Below, piece after piece: positions 1 through 6,749 of a stretch of 9,783 nucleotides of DNA; positions within the stretch are counted from its first letter, which is position 1; every line of letters starts with the position of its first letter. The position numbers were made by a program, and so were the translations under genes. The notes beneath the pieces are model-generated. The model had not been told where the DNA came from. It saw nothing but the letters and a program-made list of their open reading frames with translations, and did not search any database. This stretch comes from Treponema sp. (lineage in GTDB: Bacteria > Spirochaetota > Spirochaetia > Treponematales > Breznakiellaceae), in assembly GCA_031281685.1 (NCBI GenBank), contig JAITFA010000183.1:1-9783 (forward strand), in the 5' to 3' direction.

Positions 1-812
1 GTTTCTCCAAATGCCATTGCTACGGTCTTTTCAACAGCCGTTGGCCATTGGAATGTTTTGAACAGGGCAGAGAAGGTACCCACGCCGGCATCGACGATAA
101 CCCGCCCGCCTATGCGGAAAAAACGTTGATCGGTGGCTGCATCAATAGTCATATCGGGCGATCCATCATTATCTGTATCGATCTCTATTGGCAAACCAAG
201 CAAATCGTTGACCACTGCCGAGCCGCTTTCTTTGCGGTAATTTGCCGCGAGGAGCAGTTGCACCGTAACGGGGCCGAAGATGACATCAGTCAGAAAACCA
301 TCGGTTAGGGACGGGGCGGTCATTATCGGCTCCGGTTCAGAAAACGGCTCGCCGCCTTCGCCAAGCAGAAAGACACCCATAGGAAAATCGTCAATATCAT
401 CGGTATAATCGGCGATGCCGTCCGTATTTTCAAAGATGCCGCCCGTAAACTTAACATGTTCGCCGAATGGCTTGACCCATCCGTACAATTCGTCAAGGGA
501 CAACACCGGGCCTCCAAACATTTCGCCGATTTCGCCGCTTAAAAAGCGAAGGTTTTCATTCCCAAACTTGAGCGATGCGCTTGCGCCCCACAGCTCGTCC
601 TCAAACTTAAAGCCGAGCTTGGTCCCGTCTTCGTTGAAGCCGGCATCGGTCATGCTGTCCACCACTCCTTCGCTGTCAGCCGACACGATCGAAGCGTTGA
701 ACTCCAACTCGAAACTTACCTTATCCGCCAGAGATTCCCCGGTTTGGCCAAAAAGAGGCGCGCCGAGGAGAACCGCAGCCATAAGGCATAACACAATACT
801 TTTGTTTTTCAT
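1..812 (-). CDS. Predicted secreted/outer-membrane beta-rich protein, C-terminus beyond window
   Basis: An open frame of 270 codons reads leftward from ATG at 812-810 and runs off the window edge without a stop, so the gene is partial at its 3' end. A strong GGAGG Shine-Dalgarno lies just upstream of the ATG. The N-terminus is a classic signal peptide: MKNK, a hydrophobic stretch to about residue 20, then a likely cleavage near LFGQ (residues 20-23). The mature part is acidic, rich in Gly, Phe and alternating hydrophobic residues (for example residues 32-40, 78-90 and 231-252), and has no further membrane helices, which fits a beta-barrel or other beta-rich envelope protein. The segment LDELYGWVKPFGEHVKFTGG (residues 106-125) resembles outer-membrane proteins of treponemes; this is recalled, not searched. 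Residues 212-220 read DTDNDGSPD, a DxDxDGxxD calcium-binding-type loop. The specific function and substrate are unknown. Confidence 0.85.
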   Translation of the reverse strand, partial: MKNKSIVLCLMAAVLLGAPLFGQTGESLADKVSFELEFNASIVSADSEGVVDSMTDAGFNEDGTKLGFKFEDELWGASASLKFGNENLRFLSGEIGEMFGGPVLSLDELYGWVKPFGEHVKFTGGIFENTDGIADYTDDIDDFPMGVFLLGEGGEPFSEPEPIMTAPSLTDGFLTDVIFGPVTVQLLLAANYRKESGSAVVNDLLGLPIEIDTDNDGSPDMTIDAATDQRFFRIGGRVIVDAGVGTFSALFKTFQWPTAVEKTVAMAFGE

Positions 813-871
813 AAAATCCTCCATGATTTTGATATTAGTTTTTACTAACTTTTTAGCGGTGGTTCCCATAA

Positions 872-944
872 CCAACGGCTATGCTGTTGGAACGCTTTCC
901 GCATTGTACGCTGTTCATGCGCGTACCACATATCCGTCTATGTG
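872..944. other. Cluster of three inverted repeats in the membrane-protein gene leader
   Basis: Three hairpin-capable inverted repeats follow each other closely. CCAACGGC (872-879) faces GCTGTTGG (883-890) over a 3-base loop with one imperfect pair. GTACGC (906-911) faces GCGTAC (921-926). CACATA (927-932) faces TATGTG (939-944) over a 6-base loop. They lie 60-130 bases upstream of the leftward start codon and would be in its mRNA leader if the promoter at 1065-1093 is used. The first stem has a G-U pair if transcribed rightward but a C-A mismatch leftward, so it is weaker in the expected transcript. No known riboswitch fold was recognised. Confidence 0.35.
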
Positions 945-946
945 CT

Positions 947-958
947 TCAATGCATCAT
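947..958 (-). promoter_or_regulatory. Candidate three-codon leader ORF (Met-Met-His-stop)
   Basis: On the minus strand a perfect AAGGAGG (970-964) is followed after 5 bases by ATG ATG CAT TGA (958-947). This is better ribosome-binding context than most genes here have, yet the frame closes after three codons. It sits about 135 bases upstream of the start codon of the leftward membrane-protein gene. It may be a minimal leader ORF, a regulatory ribosome-binding site, or the remnant of a decayed gene. The adjacent reading frame is open for only about a dozen codons. Confidence 0.3.
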
Positions 959-1045
959 AAATGCCTCCTTATTTTATGCTGCAATTGCTTGCTCGCTTGG
1001 GCGAGGTCTGTCATAGAGTCTGGCTTGCCGGAGCTGTTAGCCCCA

Positions 1046-1075
1046 TATAACTCATACTGTTATACTTATATAACA
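1046..1075. repeat. Alternating TATAAC/GTTATA inverted repeats, candidate operator
   Basis: The hexamer TATAAC occurs at 1046-1051, its complement GTTATA at 1059-1064, and TATAAC again at 1069-1074. The right pair forms a perfect dyad, TGTTATA-CTTA-TATAACA (1058-1075). It covers the -10 of the candidate leftward promoter, so a bound repressor would block it. The sequence is AT-rich, and part of the symmetry could simply reflect overlapping -10 elements on both strands. Confidence 0.4.
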
Positions 1076-1093
1076 TATCAAAAAAATATGCAA
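1065..1093 (-). promoter_or_regulatory. Candidate sigma-70 promoter for the leftward membrane-protein gene
   Basis: Read on the minus strand, TTGCAT (1093-1088) is separated by exactly 17 bases, mostly A/T, from TATAAG (1070-1065). The -35 matches TTGACA at 4 of 6 positions and the -10 matches TATAAT at 5 of 6. Transcription would start near 1058, giving a leader of about 245 nt before the ATG at 812. This is pattern matching only. Confidence 0.4.
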
Positions 1094-1228
1094 TGGGTAA
1101 AAGATAAGAAAAACTTTTGCGCCACAAGGCCGCTTAGGGAACATGCCGCGACGGTAAATCGTGCCTGCGGCGGCGCAGGGCTTCTCGTAGAGCCATGCCT
1201 TGATTGTGTGTAATACCGCCATATTTCG

Positions 1229-1257
1229 TTGACAAGAGGCTTTGGACAGGCTCTAAT
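1229..1257 (+). promoter_or_regulatory. Candidate sigma-70 promoter for rhaA
   Basis: A perfect TTGACA (1229-1234) is followed by a 17-base spacer and TCTAAT (1252-1257), 5 of 6 to TATAAT. The predicted start of transcription, about 1264, falls inside the rhaA Shine-Dalgarno (AAGGAG, 1262-1267). The mRNA would carry only about 12 leader bases and a shortened GGAG. The match is strong but the very short leader is unusual, so an additional upstream promoter is possible. Confidence 0.5.
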
Positions 1258-1275
1258 AGATAAGGAGTGTTAAGT

Positions 1276-2517
1276 ATGTATAGTGAAGCACAGAAGGCTT
1301 ACGCGAAATTAGGCGTTGATACTGAAGAGGCGTTGCGGCGCTGCGCGGCAATACCAGTGTCCCTGCACTGCTGGCAAGGCGACGATGTTATTGGTTTTGA
1401 AAACACGGGTGGGACGCTTTCCGGCGGCATACAGGCGACTGGAAACTATCCGGGTAAGGCGCGGACTCCAGCGGAACTCATGGCTGACCTGGACTTTGTG
1501 TTCAGCCTGATCCCCGGATCCAAGCGTCTCAACCTCCATGCCATGTACGCCATTAGCGACGGCGCGGCAATCGAGCGCGACAAACTCACGCCGAAGCACT
1601 TTGCCCCGTGGCTTGAGTGGGCGAAGAACCATGGCGTAGGCATTGATATGAATCCGACCTTGTTCTCGCACCCGATGGTGAAGGATGGACTCACGCTGTC
1701 GCACCCTGACAAAGCCATACGCGACTACTGGATACGCCATGTGAAGGCGTGCCGCGAGATCGCCGCCTCCATAGGTAAGGCGCAGGGATCGCCCTGCCTT
1801 AATAACATCTGGATTGCCGACGGGCTCAAGGACACGCCGGCTGACCGGCTTGGTCCGCGTGAGCGCCTGCGCGATAGCCTCGACGAGATTTTTGCGGTGA
1901 AGTATGACAAGGCGTACATCATTGATGCGGTTGAGAGCAAGCTCTTTGGCATTGGACTTGAAGCCTATACTGTTGGGTCGAGTGAGTTCTACCTTGCCTA
2001 TGCCGCCACACGCGGTATCAACGCCTTGCTGGACAACGGGCATTTTCACCCGACGGAAAAGGTCGCTGATAAGATACCGGCGTTACTGGCGTTTTTCGAC
2101 AAAGTTGCGCTCCACATCACCCGTGGCGTACATTGGGATAGCGATCATGTGGTGCTGTTCGAGGACGAGTTAAAGGAAATCGCCATTGAAATCATTCGCA
2201 ACCACGCTGAAAACCGCGTCCTCATTGGGCTTGACTACTTTGACGCCAGTATCAATCGCCTTGCGGCGTGGGCTGTGGGTGCGCGTAACGCGCAGAAGGC
2301 GCTGTTGTCGGCGCTCCTCATGCCTCACGAGACACTGCGCCACTTGCAGGACGCGGCTGAAAACACACGGCTCATGGTCTGCCTTGAGGAACTCAAGACC
2401 CTGCCCTTTGGCGCGGTCTGGGATGAATACCTTGCGCGGCAGAAGATCGCGGGCGCGGACTGGTTCCAGCGGGTGGAAGAATATGAGCGGACGGCGCTGA
2501 GCAAACGAACTGCTTAA
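1276..2517 (+). CDS. rhaA: L-rhamnose isomerase
   Basis: This enzyme converts L-rhamnose to L-rhamnulose in the cytoplasm, the first step of rhamnose catabolism. The 413-residue product is collinear with E. coli RhaA (419 residues) over its whole length, with shared blocks such as SLHCWQGDDV (29-38), GGIQATGNYPGKAR (50-63), DAVESKLFGIG (217-227) and HWDSDHVVL (286-294). With a constant offset of 14, all metal ligands of the E. coli structure are present: E220, D253, H280 and D320 for one site, and H256, D288 and D290 for the other. I start at ATG 1276, 8 bases after AAGGAG (1262-1267). A GTG at 1267 in the same frame would overlap that ribosome-binding site. A terminator follows 5 bases after the stop, so it is probably a single-gene unit. 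No rhamnulokinase, aldolase, transporter or regulator lies in the window. Confidence 0.97.
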   Translation: MYSEAQKAYAKLGVDTEEALRRCAAIPVSLHCWQGDDVIGFENTGGTLSGGIQATGNYPGKARTPAELMADLDFVFSLIPGSKRLNLHAMYAISDGAAIERDKLTPKHFAPWLEWAKNHGVGIDMNPTLFSHPMVKDGLTLSHPDKAIRDYWIRHVKACREIAASIGKAQGSPCLNNIWIADGLKDTPADRLGPRERLRDSLDEIFAVKYDKAYIIDAVESKLFGIGLEAYTVGSSEFYLAYAATRGINALLDNGHFHPTEKVADKIPALLAFFDKVALHITRGVHWDSDHVVLFEDELKEIAIEIIRNHAENRVLIGLDYFDASINRLAAWAVGARNAQKALLSALLMPHETLRHLQDAAENTRLMVCLEELKTLPFGAVWDEYLARQKIAGADWFQRVEEYERTALSKRTA

Positions 2518-2522
2518 TCTAC

Positions 2523-2548
2523 AGGGGTATGAAAATTACCCCTCTTTT
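2523..2548 (+). terminator. Intrinsic terminator after rhaA
   Basis: AGGGGTA (2523-2529) pairs perfectly with TACCCCT (2537-2543) across a 7-base loop and is followed by CTTTT. It starts 5 bases past the rhaA stop codon, which is where an intrinsic terminator is expected. The U-tract is short, so termination may be incomplete. Confidence 0.8.
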
Positions 2549-2573
2549 AAATTAAAGGCTTTTATGTTACTAT
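2545..2573 (+). promoter_or_regulatory. Weak candidate promoter for the RND-CheY-CheX genes
   Basis: Between the rhaA terminator and the next gene lies an AT-rich stretch with an extended -10-like element, TGT followed by TACTAT (2565-2573). An indifferent -35 region, TTTTAA or TTTAAA, lies around 2545-2551. The hexamers match the consensus at only about 4 of 6 positions. The location, just after a terminator and 31 bases before the start codon, is the main support. Confidence 0.3.
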
Positions 2574-2604
2574 ATAGAAAATTGCGCGTGATTAAGGATG
2601 TGAG

Positions 2605-5600
2605 ATGAATATAGCTGAGTATTCGGTCAAACGACCAGTAACGATTGTGGTACTTTATGTGCTGGCGCTTGGTGTTGCGGCAACACTTGTCCCTAATATC
2701 GCCGTAGACCTGTTTCCATCGGCGGATATGCCGGTATTGTCGGTGTATACCAGCTTCCCGGGCGCGGGACCCGCCGATGTTGAGCAGAATATAACCGCGC
2801 CGCTGGAACGTGCGCTCGCATCCACTAAGGGACTAACCGACATGACCAGTTCGTCGTCATTCCAGTCCAGTAGTATCAACCTGAACTTCGCTTATGGTAC
2901 TGATATGGACAAAAAGGCGAATGACATTCAGTCGGTGATAAGCCGCGTTAATCTGCCCGATAACGCTGATTCGCCGACCGTGCGTCGCTTTGATATGTCA
3001 GCGTCGCCGATCATGAACCTCGTGGTGCGTGGCAACTATCCCGCAGACCAACTACGGATTTACGCGGAAGATGAGATTCAGGCGCAGATCGAGCGCATTG
3101 AAGGCGTTGCCGCCGCCTCGGTTACTGGCGGCACGACCCAGCAAATTGAGGTGTCGGTATCGCTGAACCGGCTTGCCGCCTTTAACCTCACCCTGAACGA
3201 GGTGCGGAGCGCCCTCAACGGGCAGAGCATCATGTCCAGCGGCGGTAGCCTTCTGCGCGGCGATCGTGAATACCGGCTTCTGGCAACGCAGGAACTCACC
3301 AGCATTGAGCAGATTAAGCGGCTGGTCGTAAAAACCATCAGCGTACCGGCGGTAAACGGCATGGCAAACCGCTCCCAAGTGGTGAGGCTGGAGGATATCG
3401 CCGACATCAGCGTTAAACATAACGACAACGCGGCGCGGGTCTACGTTAACGGCGAAACCGGCGTCTACATTCAGGTAACAAGCGAGAGCGACAGTAACCA
3501 GATGAGGGTATCAGCGCGGGTACGCGAGGCGCTTGACGGCATTAACGCCACGCTTCCCCAGGGCATTACCTTGGACGTGCTTACTGATAACACCACTATG
3601 ATCAGCGCTACCATGGATCAGGTTTATACCAACGCCATTCAGGGCGTCTTGTTAGCGATGCTGGTACTGTTTATCTTCCTGCGGAACATCAAAGGCACGT
3701 TTATCATTGGCCTATCAATGCCCATCAGCATACTGCTAACGCTGATGTGTATGGCAGCGTTTGGCCTTACACTGAACCTTTTATCAATGACCGGACTGAT
3801 TCTTGGGCTGGGTATGACGGTTGACGCTTCGATAGTGATCCTTGAAAACACTCACAACTACCGTTTACGCGGCGCAAAGGCTAACATTGCCGTGATTCTC
3901 GGCAGTCAGGAGATGTTCCGTGCCATTATCAGCTCAACCACGACCACGCTTTGCGTCTTCATACCATTGATTATCTACAAGAACGACCTGGGGATGATTG
4001 GCCAATACGCCGACGACCTCATATTTACAGTGATATTCTCGCTGGTGTGTTCTCTTCTGGTGGCGCTGACGCTCGTGCCAGCGCTTGCCGGTTCAATCTT
4101 GCGGCTCGACACCCGTAAACAGAAGCCTCTGCGCTTCAAGTTCATGCGCGCCCTTGACGACGGCATTGAGCGCGTGTTTACCGCCATCGACAACGCCTAT
4201 GTTGTTGCCATCAACTACTGCCTCGACCACCGCCTGCTGGTTATGGGGGTCGTGTTGGTAATCCTTGTCTATTCGTTCATGCAGTTCTCTGGTATTGGCA
4301 TGAATATGTTTATCCGTAGCCGCACTGACGATTCGGTAAACATCAATGTTTCAATGCCTCAAGGCACCGCCATTGCGGTAACCGCAGATACAATGGAAGA
4401 ACTTGAAACCATTGTCAAAGCCAATGTTACCGGCTACAAGAACCTGATTCGCCGTGCCAGTTCCACCAGCGGCTCTATCCAGATCACGCTGCCGCCGCCT
4501 GCCGAGCAGATCGACACGCCTGACACCATCATTGCCAAGCTGACGCCGCTGATAAACGTGTTTCCCGGGGCGCAGGTGGCGTTCCGCGCTGGTCGTTCCA
4601 TGAGTTCGACATCAGCGGTTGCCATTGCCATCAGTTCCCGTGACGTAACTGCCCTCACTGAAACCGCCAATGACATACGCGACATCATGGTTCGTTATTT
4701 ACCCGCTATCGAGAATCCTACTATAAACATTGATGAGGGCGCTCCCCAGCTCGGCATTGAGATTAACCGCGAGCGTGCTGCCGCCTTGGGCGTATCGCTC
4801 TCGTCAGTGTCGTCGGCAATCTCTATGGCAATCGGCGGCTTTACCGCCACAACCCTCACTCAGGGCGACCGTAATATGAACGTCATTGTACGCCTGAATG
4901 AAGCTGATCGTTCCGGTCTCCCGAACCTCGACGCCATTCTCGTGTCCAGCCGTGCTGGTCTTATCCCCATCTCGAACCTCACGACCATTACCGAGGGCCG
5001 CTCGCCGACCTCGATCCGCCATGAAAATCAGGAGCGCGTTGTTCGCATCAGCGGCGAACTCAGCGGCGGCATTGCTGCAACCGAGGTACAGGCCGAGCTT
5101 GAAACAACCATCAAGCAATACCTCATCCCCCGAGAAGGCGTAACCGTGCGCTATGTCGGCGAGGCGCAAGAGGTGCAGACCTATACCAACCGCTTCATGT
5201 TCATCATTGCCACTGCCATTTTTCTGGTGTTTGGCTTAATGGCGAGCCAGTTCGAGTCCTTTGTTGATCCGGCCATCATCTTTTTCTCGATACCGCTTCT
5301 GTTCATTGGCGTTATCTGGATATACAAAATCGGCAATGAAGCAATGTCTATTTTTTCCGCTGTTGGCATCGTCGCCCTTGTCGGCGTGGTCGTCAATAAC
5401 GGCATTGTTCTTGTGGACTACACAAACACACTTCGCGCCCGCGGTATGCTGGTACGTGAGGCGTGTCTTGCAGCCGGACGCAGCCGTCTACGCCCAATCA
5501 TGATGACGGGGCTGACGACGATTTTCAGCATGATTCCCATTGCGTTCTTCCCCGGCTCTGGCACTGATACGATTCAGCCCATTGGTAAGACCTTTGTGGG

Positions 5601-5724
5601 CGGCTTATCCGTGAGTTTCTTTATGACCTTGCTGGTAACGCCAGTGATGTACTCCCTGCTGAATTCGCGGCACGACAAAAAACTGTTGCGCCAGAAGGCG
5701 CAGAGGGTGCAGAAGGTAGCGTGA
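2605..5724 (+). CDS. RND-family efflux transporter, AcrB/SwrC-like inner-membrane subunit
   Basis: The 1039-residue product has the full length and architecture of HAE-type RND exporters, which use proton import to drive export of hydrophobic or amphipathic substrates. It has one membrane helix near residues 12-30, a large periplasmic domain (about 31-340), a helix block (345-497), a cytoplasmic link, a helix near 543-562, a second periplasmic domain, and a final helix block (865-1018). Family motifs include KRPVTIVV (9-16), LFPSADMPVL (36-45) and LMASQFESF (878-886). In the proton-relay region TM4 reads GMTVDASIVILEN (403-415): D407 is kept but the second Asp of AcrB is Ala408. TM10 reads VVVNNGIVLVDY (928-939), with Asn where AcrB has Lys940. 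R963 in TM11 is kept. The VNNGIVL form is known from SwrC/YerP-like transporters. The start ATG follows AAGGA by 6 bases. No membrane-fusion protein or outer-membrane channel gene is adjacent. Confidence 0.93.
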   Translation: MNIAEYSVKRPVTIVVLYVLALGVAATLVPNIAVDLFPSADMPVLSVYTSFPGAGPADVEQNITAPLERALASTKGLTDMTSSSSFQSSSINLNFAYGTDMDKKANDIQSVISRVNLPDNADSPTVRRFDMSASPIMNLVVRGNYPADQLRIYAEDEIQAQIERIEGVAAASVTGGTTQQIEVSVSLNRLAAFNLTLNEVRSALNGQSIMSSGGSLLRGDREYRLLATQELTSIEQIKRLVVKTISVPAVNGMANRSQVVRLEDIADISVKHNDNAARVYVNGETGVYIQVTSESDSNQMRVSARVREALDGINATLPQGITLDVLTDNTTMISATMDQVYTNAIQGVLLAMLVLFIFLRNIKGTFIIGLSMPISILLTLMCMAAFGLTLNLLSMTGLILGLGMTVDASIVILENTHNYRLRGAKANIAVILGSQEMFRAIISSTTTTLCVFIPLIIYKNDLGMIGQYADDLIFTVIFSLVCSLLVALTLVPALAGSILRLDTRKQKPLRFKFMRALDDGIERVFTAIDNAYVVAINYCLDHRLLVMGVVLVILVYSFMQFSGIGMNMFIRSRTDDSVNINVSMPQGTAIAVTADTMEELETIVKANVTGYKNLIRRASSTSGSIQITLPPPAEQIDTPDTIIAKLTPLINVFPGAQVAFRAGRSMSSTSAVAIAISSRDVTALTETANDIRDIMVRYLPAIENPTINIDEGAPQLGIEINRERAAALGVSLSSVSSAISMAIGGFTATTLTQGDRNMNVIVRLNEADRSGLPNLDAILVSSRAGLIPISNLTTITEGRSPTSIRHENQERVVRISGELSGGIAATEVQAELETTIKQYLIPREGVTVRYVGEAQEVQTYTNRFMFIIATAIFLVFGLMASQFESFVDPAIIFFSIPLLFIGVIWIYKIGNEAMSIFSAVGIVALVGVVVNNGIVLVDYTNTLRARGMLVREACLAAGRSRLRPIMMTGLTTIFSMIPIAFFPGSGTDTIQPIGKTFVGGLSVSFFMTLLVTPVMYSLLNSRHDKKLLRQKAQRVQKVA

Positions 5725-5754
5725 GAGTAACATATTGATTCATTGGAGGTGTTT

Positions 5755-6126
5755 ATGATAGTTATGGTTGTCGATGATTCATCGTTTATGCGGAATTCGG
5801 TCAAGAACTGCTTTGCTGAGCTGCAAATTCCTTGTATCGCCATAGAGGCGACGGACGGTGAGGATGCGCTGGTCAAGCTCGGGGATACAAAGCCTGAGTT
5901 GATTCTGCTTGACTGGAATATGCCCAAATTGTTGGGCATTGACTTTCTCAAGCGGGTACGCGCTGATTCGCGGTACAAAAGCTTGCCCATCATCATGGTT
6001 ACAAGCGAAAGTTCCCGGCTCAATATAATTGAAGCGCTCAAAAGTGGAGCTACTGATTATATCTTAAAGCCTATCACCGCTAAACTTTTAAAAGAAAAGC
6101 TTACATATATTTTTGGAGCATTTTAA
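5755..6126 (+). CDS. cheY: Single-domain CheY-like response regulator
   Basis: The 123-residue product is a bare receiver domain of normal CheY length. Every catalytic position is present: D7 and D8 in VVDDS for Mg2+ binding, D53 in LLDWNMP as phospho-acceptor, T83 in MVTSE, and K105 in LKPI. Y102 is at the position of CheY Tyr106. There is no output domain, so it should signal by binding a partner such as the flagellar switch. I start at ATG 5755, 5 bases after GGAGG (5745-5749). A TTG at 5743 in the same frame would overlap that ribosome-binding site. The gap to the RND gene is 30 bases and to CheX 15, so co-transcription is likely. Stand-alone receivers are numerous in bacteria, so the exact pathway is inferred mainly from the CheX neighbour. 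Confidence 0.92.
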   Translation: MIVMVVDDSSFMRNSVKNCFAELQIPCIAIEATDGEDALVKLGDTKPELILLDWNMPKLLGIDFLKRVRADSRYKSLPIIMVTSESSRLNIIEALKSGATDYILKPITAKLLKEKLTYIFGAF

Positions 6127-6141
6127 GCATAAGGAGTTAAT

Positions 6142-6672
6142 ATGGAACAGTACGCTTCGTCGTTTAGCGGTCTATGTATAATGGTGTTTCAGGACTTGGG
6201 GCAAATTCCAATTAGCGCGGGTAAACCCTATACATCAGGGAGTGGCACAGCCGGGGAGTGGGACATTACCGCAGTTATCGGGCTTGCGGGTAGCGCGAAA
6301 GGCGCGGTGTCGCTTTCCATGAAGAAGGCGGTTGCGCTACAATTAACAGACAAGCTAAGCGGCGGGACGCATATCGCAATAGACAAGGATGTCATTGACC
6401 TGCTTGGCGAAATCGCTAATATCATCGGTGGAAGAGCCAAGCAGATCATGGAAGGCGAATTCAGGTTTGAGACCGCCCTGCCAGTGGTGATCGTGGCGAC
6501 GGGACAGGAGGTGGTGAATGGACAGGGACATTCGCTAAACTGGTCTGAATCCCCAATCCGAAACATCCGTATACCCTTCACTATCTTTGAAACCGAACGT
6601 TTTATCCTGTCGGTAAGCGTTCAAGACGCTACGGCTAACATGAAACAAGGCGGGATAAAGAGCATAGCATAG
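6142..6672 (+). CDS. cheX: CheX-family CheY-P phosphatase
   Basis: CheX proteins dephosphorylate CheY-P in chemotaxis and replace CheZ in spirochetes and Thermotoga. The 176-residue product carries the family's signature helix, VIDLLGEIANIIGG (84-97), whose E90-x-x-N93 is the catalytic ExxN motif. The surrounding pattern also fits: an N-terminal beta segment with GLAGSAKGAVSLSM (47-60) and a closing beta segment IPFTIFETERFILSVSV (144-160). CheX and the related CheC/FliY share such segments. Only one ExxN helix is evident, as in CheX, whereas CheC usually has two. The ATG follows AAGGAG (6131-6136) by 5 bases. The gene directly follows cheY, its expected substrate. It is slightly longer than typical CheX (about 150-160 residues), mainly from a Gly/Ser-rich stretch at 31-38. 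Confidence 0.88.
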   Translation: MEQYASSFSGLCIMVFQDLGQIPISAGKPYTSGSGTAGEWDITAVIGLAGSAKGAVSLSMKKAVALQLTDKLSGGTHIAIDKDVIDLLGEIANIIGGRAKQIMEGEFRFETALPVVIVATGQEVVNGQGHSLNWSESPIRNIRIPFTIFETERFILSVSVQDATANMKQGGIKSIA

Positions 6673-6749
6673 GGTTTGCGCTCTGCATCGTTTCATCGAA
6701 GTTTAGAAATTTACAGGCATGTTATATACACCACAGACACCTCCTAGTC

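Larger units (their letters stand above)
813..1275. other. Divergent intergenic region between the membrane-protein gene and rhaA
   Basis: This 463-base gap holds no convincing protein gene. A 110-codon plus-strand frame (881-1213) lacks a ribosome-binding site and is cysteine-rich and irregular, so I treat it as chance. The visible content is regulatory: a leftward promoter candidate near 1065-1093, a TATAAC/GTTATA repeat cluster at 1046-1075, a strong Shine-Dalgarno with a tiny ORF near 947-970, hairpins between 872 and 944, and a rightward promoter at 1229-1257. The stretch 1094-1228 shows only a short GC-rich dyad, CTGCG-GCGG-CGCAG, near 1168-1181. Confidence 0.7.

Noticed and set aside
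415..960. 181-codon plus-strand open frame opposite the membrane-protein gene
   Set aside because: It is antisense to a frame with a signal peptide and strong ribosome-binding site; its own composition (Ser/Pro/Asn-rich) looks like an antisense shadow.
881..1213. 110-codon plus-strand open frame in the left intergenic region
   Set aside because: No ribosome-binding site, cysteine-rich irregular composition, no recognisable family, and it overlaps the regulatory elements.
1309..2049. 246-codon minus-strand open frame inside rhaA
   Set aside because: Antisense to an unmistakable rhamnose isomerase; no ribosome-binding site or family resemblance.
6705..6745. Strong minus-strand AGGAGG (6745-6740) followed by GTG-GTG-TAT and a stop after seven codons
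   Set aside because: The frame is too short, and other starts nearby close within five codons; it lies just after the murJ stop and is probably chance or a decayed start.
6673..6749. Bidirectional terminator between cheX and murJ
   Set aside because: No stem of useful length with a T-run was found on either strand; only short direct repeats (CATCG twice) are visible.
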